Below are positions 1-7,805 of a stretch of 64,000 nucleotides of DNA, in pieces. The position numbers and the translations under genes are program-made. Each line of letters opens with the position of its first letter. The first letter of the stretch is position 1. The DNA comes from Mycolicibacter sp. MU0083. GTDB lineage: Bacteria; Actinomycetota; Actinomycetes; Mycobacteriales; Mycobacteriaceae. Location: NCBI RefSeq assembly GCF_963378075.1, contig NZ_OY726394.1, forward strand, positions 4,277,398 to 4,341,397, read 5' to 3'. The notes beneath the pieces were generated by a model, which saw nothing but the letters and a program-made list of their open reading frames with translations, had not been told where the DNA came from and did no database searches.

Positions 1-470
1 CACACTTCGTAGACCCACCCACGGTCTTCAATTGCCGATCGAGTCCAGGCGAAGGTGTCCACGACCTCCGGTTGCGACAGCCGCCGGCGCGGCTTGACGT
101 CGATAACTTTCGGCCCACTATCGGTGATCAGCAAGTAGTCGGGGATGTGCCTGGTCGTGCGGCCCCTGGAGTCGCAACTCAGCATGAACGGTTGCGCGCA
201 GATACGTCGGACGGTCCGATCGAAATCGGCAAACAGCAACTGAGTCAGCTCCAACCGGGACTCGTAGATGATGTGCCGGCGCTCGGTTGCCGACCAATAC
301 GTGCCCGAGTAGTGCTTTTGGCCTGCGTACCAACGAAACTCACGCCACGGATGAGCGTCCACAAGGACATCCGGATCGGCGTCAACTAGTGGGGTTGAAG
401 ACTCTCCAGCATTCGGGGCGGTTCGAAACCGTACCGTGGTGGTCGCAGCGGTCGTAGCCGCCGTAACCAT
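1..470 (-). CDS. TnsA-like transposase endonuclease subunit (partial, runs off the left edge)
   Basis: Reading leftward from ATG at 470, 156 codons are open to the window edge, so the 3' end is missing. The product resembles the TnsA endonuclease of Tn7-type heteromeric transposases, which cuts the 5' ends of the element while a TnsB-like DDE protein cuts the 3' ends. The restriction-enzyme-like catalytic set is visible: Glu70 in YESRLE, Asp111 in HIPDYLL, and Asp124-Val-Lys126 in VIDVKP. The actinobacterial hallmark FAWTR...GWVYEV follows at residues 140-156. The first 30 residues are Thr/Ala-rich and weakly supported, so a later start is possible. TnsB- and TnsC-like partners would be expected to the left, outside the window. 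The gene points away from dnaB and sits next to a repeat-bearing transposon end, as tnsA does beside the right end of Tn7. Confidence 0.85.
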   Translation of the reverse strand, partial: MVTAATTAATTTVRFRTAPNAGESSTPLVDADPDVLVDAHPWREFRWYAGQKHYSGTYWSATERRHIIYESRLELTQLLFADFDRTVRRICAQPFMLSCDSRGRTTRHIPDYLLITDSGPKVIDVKPRRRLSQPEVVDTFAWTRSAIEDRGWVYEV

Positions 471-565
471 GTTCCGTCTGCTACCGCTCTGTCAGACGTG
501 CGTCCAGAGTCATGCCCACAGCGTGGCACCTGTTCGCCTGGGTCCTCCGCAAGCACATCGGCGTG

Positions 566-640
566 TCTCATCCAAACTTCAAACTTGAAAACCGTTTGAA
601 GTCAGTCATGAGATTTTGAAGTCGCCCGTGAGAACCTACA
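566..640. repeat. Putative Tn7-like transposon right end with three transposase-binding repeats
   Basis: Read from 640 leftward the sequence starts TGTAGG, the TGT/ACA terminus typical of Tn7-like elements. Two 20-bp direct repeats follow head to tail, at 633-614 and 613-594, sharing TCTCA-N7/8-ACTTCAAA. A third copy lies in the opposite orientation at 566-584 (TCTCATCC...ACTTCAAAC). The spacing looks like an array of TnsB-type binding sites. The inferred end at 640 is 10 bp beyond the dnaB stop codon. The other end and any 5-bp target duplication (expected copy near 641-645) are outside the window. Confidence 0.65.
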
Positions 641-650
641 GCCGCCCCCG

Positions 651-3600
651 CTAATGCGCCATGTTCGTAAACCGCGACAAATGCAGTTGGTGCGCAACGG
701 TAATCGTCTTCGTCGGGCCGTTTCGGTGCTTGGCCAGAATCAGGTCGGCCTCTCCCCCGCGCGGGTCATCCCGCTCGAACGCGTCCGGCCGGTGCAGCAG
801 GATCACCATGTCCGCATCTTGTTCTAGCGAGTTGTGCACTGAAATCCCCTGCGCCACAAAGTTGTGTGTTCCCGGAACGGTCCCGTCGAACACGTCGTGC
901 TCGCCGATACTGGTGATCTCCACGATGGTGTCCCAGTACACCGCGCTGGTCGCCAACGCGTGCACACCCTCGTCCTCGAGCACCATCGCAGCACGGTGCA
1001 GCCGGTCCCGGCTGGGCGCGTGCTTCCACATCGTCGACCCGCAGAACTGGGTGCCCATCGCCGCGGCGAACTCACGGTGGCTCATCTGCTGATCGGCCAG
1101 CGCCCCACGCACCCGGCCCCACACTTCCTTAGGCACGGTGTCCAGGTTGGGATTGCGCGTCACGCCCGCCAAATGAGCCAAGACCTGCCTGGCGCCTTCG
1201 GCTTTGGCGCCCTGCGCCCCGACATTGTGCAGGAACCGGACCTGGTTCTCCGCGCCGTAGACGTGTAGGTGCCAGCCATCGCGGTAGCCGGCTTTGGTCG
1301 CCCGCTTGATCCGGCCGAACACCCCGACTCGCGCCAGCAGTTGCGCGACGTCGTCGATGAGCCGGCGACTGGTCGAGGCGTAGTAGATCTGCGACTGCCC
1401 TTGCTTCTCGTCCCACCGCACCGACCCGTCGGTGGCCCACAGGTGCCGCAGGAACAGCGCCACCTGATCATTCGGCAGGGCGAAAACCTGGTGCGGCACG
1501 AACTTCTCGTGGCTGCGCTTACCGAACAGCCCCAGCTCGTCCAGCCACGCCGCGATCGGATTGCGCTTGCCGTGCGTCAAGTGGAACGGCGCCGGCAGCC
1601 GCAGCGTGGTCACCCGCGCCGCCGGGTACTCGTCGCGCACCGCGGTCACCCCGAAGTGCATAGCCGCCACCGTGACCGCGGTCAGGTTCGCCTCGTCGAT
1701 CGAGGCATACCGGATCGGTTGGCCCTTCACACAGGACCCGTCGCCGATCATGTGCGCCAGCAACATGACCTCGCAGTCATGCATCCGCTGGGTGTCAGCC
1801 GGCTCCGGCACCCGCCGCGGCACCGCCAGCCGGTCCCCGACATTGAGGTCGCCCAGCGAAACCCAGCCGTCCAGGGTGAGGAACGGGTGGTTCGCGGTGG
1901 CCTCCACCTCACGCCCGGAAGCCATCCGCAGCTTGAAGACTTCGCGGTGTCCGCTGGGGAACACGTTGGTCATCGGCCGCGCCACCATCCGCAGCCGGTC
2001 ATCGAGCGACCACACCAGCGGACGCTCCCCGGTGCGCAGGAGCTCACCCAGGGTGACCTCGGAGCCGTTGTCGGCCCGCAGGATGCGGGTCGAAGCGGTC
2101 AGGCAGCCGGATTCACGCAGGTCCGCCAGCATCGGCTTCTTGTCGGTGCGCTGCTCGGGGCCACGGTTGAGCTGGCTGAGCGCGATGACCGGCACCTCGA
2201 GTTCCTTGGCCAGCAGCTTGAGGTTCCGGGAGAACTCCGACACCTCCTGCTGGCGCGACTCGACCTTCTTGCCCGACGTCATCAGCTGCATGTAGTCGAC
2301 CGCTACCAGGCGCAGGTCGGCCTTCTGCTTGAGCCGACGGGCCTTGGCGCGAATCTCCATCATGGTCAGGTTCGGCGAGTCGTCGATGTACAGCGGCGCC
2401 TCGCTGATCTCACTCATCCGCCGCGCCAGGCGGGTCCAGTCGTCGTCGGTCATCCGGCCCGAGCGCATGTCGCCGAGCTTGATCTTGGCTTCGGCGGACA
2501 GCAACCGCATGACGATCTCGGACTTGCTCATTTCCAGCGAGAAAATCACGCTGGCCATCCGGTTCTTGATCGAGCACGACCGCATGAAGTCCAGGGCCAG
2601 CGTGGAGTTGTGGGTGGGGACCATGCCACGGCCGGCCAGGTAGAGGTGCTCGGGATTGTCGACCTGCACGCAGCGCACCGCGACGCTGGGAACCCGGCGC
2701 ACCGACTGGATCTGCAGCACCGACGCGAGCAGCCCCACGCCGCCGCCAGGGCTCGGGGTGCCCGCGGGGGCGATGGTGTCCGCGCCACTGCGCAGCTGAG
2801 CCGTCGTCCGTACTCCGGAGCCGGTCGGCCAGAGGTGCTGAGCGTCGGCGACGATCACCGTGCCGTCGGAGAACTCCACCTCGTAGCAGGGCCGTCCGAG
2901 CATGATCTCGGTGGCCGCGACCACCCGGGTGGGCCGTCCGGCGGCGTCCAGCAACTCGTCACCGACGGCGACGTCGCCCATCGTGGTCCAGCCGGTCGGC
3001 GTCGGCAACGGGGTGTTGAGCGCCAGCGCCTTCCCCATACCCGGCCGCGCCGCGATGATGATCATCTGCCCCGGGTGCAGGCCGTTGGTCACCTCATCGA
3101 GATCGGTGAACCCGGTCGGCACACCGCGGGCGATACCGCCGTGCGAGGCGATCGCGTCGATCTCGTCCATGGTGGGCTGCAGCAGGTCTTCGAGGGGAAC
3201 GAAGTCCTCCGACGTACGCCGCTCGGCGACCTCGTAGATCTCGGCCTGGGCGCGGTCCACGATCTCGGCGACGTCGGCACCCTCGGCGCCGGCGTAGCCG
3301 TACTGCACCACCCGGGTGCCGGCCTCCACCAGCCGGCGCAGCAACGCCTTCTCCCCCACGATCCCGGCGTAGTAGCCGGCGTTGGCCGCGGTGGGCACCG
3401 TGGAGATCAGCGTGTGCAGATACGGCGCCCCGCCCACCCGCCGCAGCAGACCGCGGCGGTCCAGCTCGGCGGCCACCGTCACCGCGTCGGCGGGCTCCCC
3501 GCGGCCGTAGAGGTCCAAGATCGCGTCGTAGATGTTCTGGTGCACCGGGCGGTAGAAGTCACCGGGCCGCAACCGCTCCAGCACGTCGGCGATGGCGTCC

Positions 3601-3725
3601 TTGCTCAGCAGCATGCCGCCGAGCACGGACTGCTCCGCAACGAGATCCTGGGGCGGCTGGCGGCCGACATCCTCGCGCGGTGGCTCCTCAAGCTCAGAAT
3701 GACCGCGGTCGTCGACCACCGCCAT
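651..3725 (-). CDS. dnaB: Replicative DNA helicase DnaB carrying two inteins
   Basis: Hexameric 5'-3' helicase of the replication fork. The 1024-residue precursor splits into three exteins (residues 1-232, 374-540, 966-1024) that join to a normal 458-residue helicase. The N-domain (QPPQDLVAEQSVLGGMLLS) and the RecA-like ATPase are both recognisable. Intein 1 interrupts Walker A between GMGK and STLALDF. Intein 2 interrupts RESG/SLEQDAD. I chose ATG 3725 because MAVVDD with QPPQDL matches mycobacterial DnaB starts; an open 88-codon upstream extension has no DnaB character. An AGAGGTGG Shine-Dalgarno-like sequence precedes it. A perfect LexA box lies 27-42 bp upstream. The gene is downstream of the rpsF-ssb-rpsR-rplI operon on the same strand, beyond a hairpin terminator. 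A transposon end abuts its 3' side. Confidence 0.97.
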   Translation of the reverse strand: MAVVDDRGHSELEEPPREDVGRQPPQDLVAEQSVLGGMLLSKDAIADVLERLRPGDFYRPVHQNIYDAILDLYGRGEPADAVTVAAELDRRGLLRRVGGAPYLHTLISTVPTAANAGYYAGIVGEKALLRRLVEAGTRVVQYGYAGAEGADVAEIVDRAQAEIYEVAERRTSEDFVPLEDLLQPTMDEIDAIASHGGIARGVPTGFTDLDEVTNGLHPGQMIIIAARPGMGKALALNTPLPTPTGWTTMGDVAVGDELLDAAGRPTRVVAATEIMLGRPCYEVEFSDGTVIVADAQHLWPTGSGVRTTAQLRSGADTIAPAGTPSPGGGVGLLASVLQIQSVRRVPSVAVRCVQVDNPEHLYLAGRGMVPTHNSTLALDFMRSCSIKNRMASVIFSLEMSKSEIVMRLLSAEAKIKLGDMRSGRMTDDDWTRLARRMSEISEAPLYIDDSPNLTMMEIRAKARRLKQKADLRLVAVDYMQLMTSGKKVESRQQEVSEFSRNLKLLAKELEVPVIALSQLNRGPEQRTDKKPMLADLRESGCLTASTRILRADNGSEVTLGELLRTGERPLVWSLDDRLRMVARPMTNVFPSGHREVFKLRMASGREVEATANHPFLTLDGWVSLGDLNVGDRLAVPRRVPEPADTQRMHDCEVMLLAHMIGDGSCVKGQPIRYASIDEANLTAVTVAAMHFGVTAVRDEYPAARVTTLRLPAPFHLTHGKRNPIAAWLDELGLFGKRSHEKFVPHQVFALPNDQVALFLRHLWATDGSVRWDEKQGQSQIYYASTSRRLIDDVAQLLARVGVFGRIKRATKAGYRDGWHLHVYGAENQVRFLHNVGAQGAKAEGARQVLAHLAGVTRNPNLDTVPKEVWGRVRGALADQQMSHREFAAAMGTQFCGSTMWKHAPSRDRLHRAAMVLEDEGVHALATSAVYWDTIVEITSIGEHDVFDGTVPGTHNFVAQGISVHNSLEQDADMVILLHRPDAFERDDPRGGEADLILAKHRNGPTKTITVAHQLHLSRFTNMAH
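831..2105 (-). other. DnaB intein 2, 425 aa, with LAGLIDADG homing endonuclease
   Basis: In-frame protein intron at precursor residues 541-965. It begins with Cys1 after RESG and ends HN before Ser+1 (VHN/SLEQ), a standard class 1 layout. The splicing block B TxxH motif is seen as ATANHPF, and the C-terminal block as DGTVPGTHNFVAQGISVHN. Two endonuclease motifs, LAHMIGDGS and LRHLWATDGS, show a DOD (LAGLIDADG) domain between the splicing halves. The insertion site and sequence resemble the M. tuberculosis DnaB intein. The endonuclease would cut an intein-free dnaB allele at this site; whether it is active cannot be told. Confidence 0.93.
2607..3029 (-). other. DnaB intein 1, 141 aa class 3 mini-intein in Walker A
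   Basis: In-frame element at precursor residues 233-373, from ALALNTPLPT to MVPTHN, inserted inside the ATP-binding P-loop (GMGK/ST). It starts with Ala instead of Cys or Ser and carries the WCT set of class 3 inteins: Trp67 (QHLWPT), Cys120 (AVRCVQVDN) and Thr139 (VPTHN). Class 3 inteins use the internal Cys as first nucleophile. At 141 residues there is no room for a homing endonuclease, so it can only be inherited passively. It closely resembles mycobacterial and mycobacteriophage DnaB mini-inteins. Confidence 0.93.
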
Positions 3726-3751
3726 GCGCCCCACCTCTTCCACTACCGTGA

Positions 3752-3767
3752 TCGAACGCCCGTTCGA
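3752..3767. promoter_or_regulatory. LexA operator (SOS box) upstream of dnaB
   Basis: TCGAACGCCCGTTCGA is an exact match to the mycobacterial SOS box TCGAAC-N4-GTTCGA, a perfect 6-bp palindrome around four bases. It ends 27 bp before the dnaB start codon, where bound LexA would block transcription. DNA-damage control of dnaB is inferred from the site alone. Confidence 0.75.
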
Positions 3768-4163
3768 CGCTGTTGGCCCGGACCTTAGCCTCGGCCACCG
3801 ACACCCCCCGTTGCGTCGTGCCGGGGTCGACCGTAGGCGTTGCTGGCGGCCCGACCAAACGGCCCTGTTGATAGAGCTGTGGATCAAGTGTGCACACCGC
3901 ACCCGCAATTGTTTGGGATGGTGGGGATGACTTGTGGATTGTTCGCCGAAAACCGGAGATACCTGCAGGTAAACGCTGTTATGTGACATGTTTTGACTGT
4001 GGAAGCAATCTCTTCGGCGTGTCGCCGAAAGTTACCGTCTCGGGCGTGTTGCCTTTCCGGGAGGTGGCAATCTGTCCACGATGGGATGACCTGCACCGCG
4101 TTTATGCACCGCAGAAAAAGTTAGCCAGCGTTAACAGTCGTTCCGCACCTGCCGACACAGCAA

Positions 4164-4196
4164 AGCCCCGGCCGCGCCAGGAGCGCTGCCGGGGCT
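4164..4196 (-). terminator. Hairpin terminator after rplI
   Basis: A 9-bp GC-rich stem (AGCCCCGGC at 4164-4172 with GCCGGGGCT at 4188-4196) and a 15-base loop lie just past the rplI stop. On the minus strand it is followed by CTTTGCTG, only a weak T tract, as is usual in actinobacteria. It probably ends the ribosomal/ssb operon. Confidence 0.6.
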
Positions 4197-4210
4197 GCTG
4201 AGGTAAGGGC

Positions 4211-4666
4211 TTAGCCCGCGGTGACGTCGAGCGTCACGTCGACGTTGACGTCGTGGTGCAGGTGCACCGACACCGGGTGGCTGCCGACCGACTTGATGTG
4301 CGCCTTGGGCAGGCGGACGATGCGACGGTCCAGGTTGGGCCCACCGGCCTTCTTGATGGCGGCGACCACGTCGCCGGCGGTCACCGAGCCGAACAGCTTG
4401 CCCGAGTCGCCGGAGGTCTTCACCGGCAGCGTGACCGTGCCCAGCGCCTGCAGCGCTTCCTTGATCTCTTTGGCGTGGTCGAGGTCGCGGACCTGCTTGG
4501 TCTCGCGGGCCCGGCGGATGTCGTCGGCCTGCTTCTGCGCGCCGCGGGTGGCGACGATCGCCAGGCCGCGCGGGAGCAGGTAGTTACGGCCGTATCCGTC
4601 CTTGACCTCAACGGTGTCTCCGGCCGCCCCGAGGTGGTCCACCTCAGCGGTCAAAATCAGCTTCAT
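4211..4666 (-). CDS. rplI: 50S ribosomal protein L9
   Basis: L9 of the large subunit, binding 23S rRNA near the L1 stalk base and limiting frameshifting. At 151 residues it has the normal length. The N-terminal globular domain shows MKLILTAEVDHLGAAGD and the conserved YGRNYLLPRGLA. A charged connecting helix (KQADDIRRARETKQVRDLDH) and the C-domain (KLFGSVTAGDV) follow. It is the last gene of the rpsF-ssb-rpsR-rplI operon, 32 bp after rpsR, with a hairpin terminator beyond its stop. The start ATG follows AGAAAGAA-type purines. Confidence 0.97.
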   Translation of the reverse strand: MKLILTAEVDHLGAAGDTVEVKDGYGRNYLLPRGLAIVATRGAQKQADDIRRARETKQVRDLDHAKEIKEALQALGTVTLPVKTSGDSGKLFGSVTAGDVVAAIKKAGGPNLDRRIVRLPKAHIKSVGSHPVSVHLHHDVNVDVTLDVTAG

Positions 4667-4698
4667 CGTTTCGTTCTTTCTCGGATTGAGTGGCCGGC

Positions 4699-4953
4699 TT
4701 ATCGCGCCGACGAAGTGAAGGGCAGCAACGCGACCTCGCGAGCGTTCTTCACCGCGAGCGCGATGTCGCGCTGGTGCTGAACGCAGTTACCGGTCACACG
4801 ACGGGCGCGGATCTTGCCCCGCTCACTGATGTAGGTGCGCAGCAGCGAGGTGTCCTTGTAGTCGATCACCTGCTTCTTGTTGGAGCAGAATGCGCACTTG
4901 CGGGTCTTGATCGGCTTCTCGGGAGCCGGACGCCGCTTGTTGGATTTGGCCAT
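4699..4953 (-). CDS. rpsR: 30S ribosomal protein S18, zinc-binding form
   Basis: S18 of the small-subunit platform, which pairs with S6. The 84-residue protein has the expected core (YISERGKIRARRVTG). It also has four candidate zinc ligands (KCAFC near the N-terminus and NCVQH later), so it is the Cys-containing C+ paralogue. Mycobacteria switch this with a zinc-free copy encoded elsewhere under Zur control. The gene lies between ssb (33 bp) and rplI (32 bp) in one operon. No Zur site is evident here, fitting the housekeeping copy. Confidence 0.97.
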   Translation of the reverse strand: MAKSNKRRPAPEKPIKTRKCAFCSNKKQVIDYKDTSLLRTYISERGKIRARRVTGNCVQHQRDIALAVKNAREVALLPFTSSAR

Positions 4954-4986
4954 CTACCTATCTCTTTTCGTGCAGTGGTTCGTTTG

Positions 4987-5496
4987 TCAGAAGGGCGGCT
5001 CGTCGTCGGCGCCACCGAAGGAGCCGGACGCCGGAGCACTGCCCCACGGGTCTTCCGCGGGCGGTCCGGAGGGAGCCGCCGGGGCCGACATACCGCCGCC
5101 CCCGCCGAAACCGCCTCCGCCGCCGCCACGGCTGACCTTGTTGATCTTGGCGGTGGCGTACCGCAACGAGGGGCCGACCTCATCGACCTCGACCTCGTAG
5201 ACGGTGCGCTTCTCGCCCTCGCGGGTCTCGAAAGACCGCTGCTTCAGCCGCCCGGTGACGATCACCCGCGAACCGCGGGTGAGGCTCTCGGCCACGTTCT
5301 CGGCGGCCTCACGCCAGATGTTGCACCGCAGGAACAGCGCGTCGCCGTCCTTCCACTCACCGCTCTGCCGGTCGAAGACCCGCGGGGTGGACGCCACCGT
5401 GAAGTTGGCGACCGCCGCCCCCGAGGGGGTAAACCGCAGATCAGGGTCCGCGGTCAGGTTTCCAACGACGGTGATCGTGGTGTCACCTACAGCCAC
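4987..5496 (-). CDS. ssb: Single-stranded DNA-binding protein
   Basis: Tetrameric protein that coats single-stranded DNA at forks and during repair. The OB fold fills residues 1-110 (MAVGDTTITVVGNLTADPDL, ALFLRCNIWREAAENVAESL, GRLKQRSFETREGEKRTVYE). A Gly-rich flexible linker follows, then an acidic tail ending DDEPPF, the version of the protein-interaction tip where most bacteria have DDDIPF. Length (169) is typical of mycobacterial SSB. It is flanked by rpsF and rpsR in the conserved operon. Confidence 0.97.
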   Translation of the reverse strand: MAVGDTTITVVGNLTADPDLRFTPSGAAVANFTVASTPRVFDRQSGEWKDGDALFLRCNIWREAAENVAESLTRGSRVIVTGRLKQRSFETREGEKRTVYEVEVDEVGPSLRYATAKINKVSRGGGGGGFGGGGGMSAPAAPSGPPAEDPWGSAPASGSFGGADDEPPF

Positions 5497-5565
5497 GGGG
5501 CCCTCCTAGGATCGGTGTTGGCGCTGCTTGTGGAGCTGAGCCTACGCAACGGCTCCGACTGCCGC

Positions 5566-5856
5566 CTACGACTTGTCGGTGCGCATCACCTTGGTGCGAA
5601 GCACCGACTCGTTCAGGCCCAGCTGACGGTCGAGCTCGGACACGGTGGCCGGGGCGGCCTTGACGTCGATGACCGCGTAGATGCCCTCGGCATGCTTGGC
5701 GATCTCGTAGGCCAGGCGGCGCTTGCCCCAGATGTCGACCTTGTCGACCGTTCCACCGTCTTTGCGGATCACGTTCAGGAACGTCTCCAGGGACGGGGCG
5801 ACGGTGCGCTCGTCGAGAGTGGGGTCAAGGATGACCATGATTTCGTATGGACGCAT
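5566..5856 (-). CDS. rpsF: 30S ribosomal protein S6
   Basis: S6 forms the platform heterodimer with S18 on 16S rRNA. The 96-residue protein has the family start (MRPYEIMVILDPTLDERTV) and core (DIWGKRRLAYEI, EGIYAVIDVKA). The start ATG follows a strong AGGAGGTGATGAGG ribosome site. It is the first gene of the operon; the promoter must lie in the 184 bp shared with the divergent FAAL gene. In M. tuberculosis the upstream neighbours are Rv0052, Rv0051 and ponA1; here a lipid locus intervenes. Confidence 0.97.
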   Translation of the reverse strand: MRPYEIMVILDPTLDERTVAPSLETFLNVIRKDGGTVDKVDIWGKRRLAYEIAKHAEGIYAVIDVKAAPATVSELDRQLGLNESVLRTKVMRTDKS

Positions 5857-6040
5857 GGGAACCTCATCACCTCCTATGGTCGTAGTGCGGCCGTGGGGGA
5901 TTCCACGGCAGGAGGGTCGCCTGCGTCGGCAACCGGGCTAGGCTACCGGACCGGCCCGACCCCGACGAAATCGTGGCCGCGCGTCATCCACTTTTGCCTG
6001 CGAAGCAGGACTGTCGGACCGCGAAGGTAGCCTCCTGCCC

Positions 6041-7774
6041 ATGTCTGAAGCCTCTCTGCTGTCCCTGTTGCGTGAGCGGGCCATGCTGGCCCCCGAAGAC
6101 CCCGCCTACACCTACACCGACTACGACCAGGACTGGAACGGTGTCGCCGAGACGCTGTCGTGGGCACAGACCTACCGGCGGGTGCTCAACGTCGCCCGGG
6201 AACTGCAGCAGCACGGTGCCGCCGGGGACCGCGCGGTGATCCTGGCGCCGCAGGGTCTCGCCTACGTCGCCGCCTTCCTGGGCGCCATGCAGGCGGGCTT
6301 CATCGCGGTGCCACTGCCGGTGCCGCTGCCCGGCGCCCACGACGAGCGGGTCGCCGCGGTCCTCACCGACACCGCCCCGTCGGTGGTGCTGACCACGGCC
6401 TCCTCCGCCGAACTCGTCGGCGAATACGTCCGCCAGGCCGGGGTCGCGGCGACCGTCGTCGAGATCGACGCGCTGGACCTGGACGCCGCCACCGGTTCCG
6501 GTAGCCGTCCCGTCGACTCCGGCGGGGTCGCCTACCTGCAGTACACCTCGGGTTCGACGCGACTGCCGGCCGGCGTCATGGTCTCGCACCGCAACCTCGC
6601 GGTGAACTTCCGCCAGTTCATGGCCGGCTACTTCCCCGAGTTCAACGGTGTGGCCCCCGCCGACACCACCATCGTGTCGTGGCTGCCCTTCTACCACGAC
6701 CTGGGCCTGATCCTGGGCATCATCGCGCCGGTGCTCGGCGGCTACCGGTGCGAACTCACCAGCCCGGTGGCGTTTCTGCAGCGGCCGGCCCGGTGGATCC
6801 AGGCGATGGCCGGCCACCGGCGGGCGTTCTCGGCCGCCCCGAACTTCGCCTTCGAGTTGGCGGTGCGCAAGACCTCCGACGAGGACATGGCCGGACTCGA
6901 CCTGGGTGACGTGCTGGGCATCGTCAGCGGCAGCGAGCGGGTCCACCCCGCGACCCTGGACCGGTTCCTCAACCGGTTCGCCCCGTACAACTTCCGGGCG
7001 CGGGCACTGCACCCCGCCTACGGCTTGGCCGAGGCGACGCTCTACGTGGCCACGCTCGACGTGGAGTGTGCACCGCAGACGGTGTATTTCGAGTCGGAGA
7101 AGTTGACCCGGGGCAGCGCGCAGCGCTGCGAGGCGCCCGAAGGCACCCCGCTGCTCAGCTACGGGGTGCCCAAATCCCCGGCGGTGCGCATCGTCGACCC
7201 CGAGACCTGCACCGAATGCGCCGGCGGGACGGTCGGCGAGATCTGGACCGCCGGGGAGAACGTGGCCGGCGGCTACTGGCAGCGGCCCGAGGAGACCCGG
7301 AAGGTGTTCGCCGCGACGCTGGCGGACCCCTCCCCCGACACCCCGGCGGGCCCGTGGCTGCGGACCGGGGACCTCGGATTCATCTCCGAGGGCGAGCTGT
7401 TCATCGTCGGCCGGATGAAGGATCTGCTGATCATCTACGGGCGCAACCACTACCCCGAGGACATCGAGGCGACCCTGCAGGAGATCAGCGGCGGTCGGGT
7501 CGCGGCGATCTCGGTTCCGGTCGACCAGATCGAGCAGCTGGTCACCATCATCGAAGTCCGGGACCGCGGCGAATCCGCCGAGGAGGCGGCGCAGCGGCTG
7601 CGCAGCATCAGAAACGATGTGCAGGCGGCTGTTTCGCAGGTGCACGGGGTGACCGTGTCCGATGTGGTGCTGGTTCCGCAGGGCTCGATCCCGATCACCA
7701 CCAGCGGCAAGGTTCGCCGGGCCGCCTGCGTGGATCAGTATCAGCGCCAGCAGTTCACCCGGATGGACGGCTGA
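6041..7774 (+). CDS. Fatty-acyl-AMP ligase (FAAL, FadD21/23-like)
   Basis: Activates a fatty acid as acyl-AMP and passes it to a PKS or acyltransferase partner. At 577 residues it is full length for FAALs. The ATP-binding A3 loop is YLQYTSGSTRLPAGVMVSH. Other adenylation motifs are LPFYHDLGLI, HPAYGLAEATLYV, LRTGDLGFISEGELFIVGRMKD and the final GKVRRAA. The segment from VYFESEKL to TPLLSYG fits the FAAL group rather than acyl-CoA ligases. It starts a co-directional trio with the Gap-like and PE-PPE genes and is convergent with mmpL-papA-pks. M. tuberculosis fadD21 (polyacyltrehalose) and fadD23 (sulfolipid) hold comparable positions. The exact lipid is not known. Confidence 0.9.
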   Translation: MSEASLLSLLRERAMLAPEDPAYTYTDYDQDWNGVAETLSWAQTYRRVLNVARELQQHGAAGDRAVILAPQGLAYVAAFLGAMQAGFIAVPLPVPLPGAHDERVAAVLTDTAPSVVLTTASSAELVGEYVRQAGVAATVVEIDALDLDAATGSGSRPVDSGGVAYLQYTSGSTRLPAGVMVSHRNLAVNFRQFMAGYFPEFNGVAPADTTIVSWLPFYHDLGLILGIIAPVLGGYRCELTSPVAFLQRPARWIQAMAGHRRAFSAAPNFAFELAVRKTSDEDMAGLDLGDVLGIVSGSERVHPATLDRFLNRFAPYNFRARALHPAYGLAEATLYVATLDVECAPQTVYFESEKLTRGSAQRCEAPEGTPLLSYGVPKSPAVRIVDPETCTECAGGTVGEIWTAGENVAGGYWQRPEETRKVFAATLADPSPDTPAGPWLRTGDLGFISEGELFIVGRMKDLLIIYGRNHYPEDIEATLQEISGGRVAAISVPVDQIEQLVTIIEVRDRGESAEEAAQRLRSIRNDVQAAVSQVHGVTVSDVVLVPQGSIPITTSGKVRRAACVDQYQRQQFTRMDG

Positions 7775-7805
7775 GCGATCCGGACACCGAGTTACGCAGG
7801 GCCGC

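Larger units (their letters stand above)
3726..4210. other. Intergenic region between dnaB and rplI
   Basis: About 485 bp with no convincing gene. Short open frames on both strands lack recognisable products and ribosome sites. M. tuberculosis has a small hypothetical gene (Rv0057) here, of which I see no clear counterpart. The region holds the LexA box at 3752-3767 near dnaB and the hairpin terminator at 4164-4196 near rplI. Between them the sequence is less GC-rich than its surroundings and presumably contains the dnaB promoter, but I cannot place -35/-10 elements. Confidence 0.6.

Noticed and set aside
386..571. 61-codon minus-strand frame in the transposon end
   Set aside because: Overlaps the tnsA start in another frame and the terminal repeats; no recognisable product.
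1269..3788. 839-codon open frame on the plus strand opposite dnaB
   Set aside because: It is the antisense of an unmistakable dnaB and is rich in Arg, His and Gln with no domain; high GC content keeps such frames open.
3878..3941. TGTGGATCA and TGTGGATTG as DnaA boxes upstream of dnaB
   Set aside because: One and two mismatches to the strict box, and no cluster of good sites; chance matches are likely.
3890..4201. 103-codon plus-strand frame between dnaB and rplI
   Set aside because: No family resemblance, runs through the terminator hairpin and lacks a clear ribosome site.
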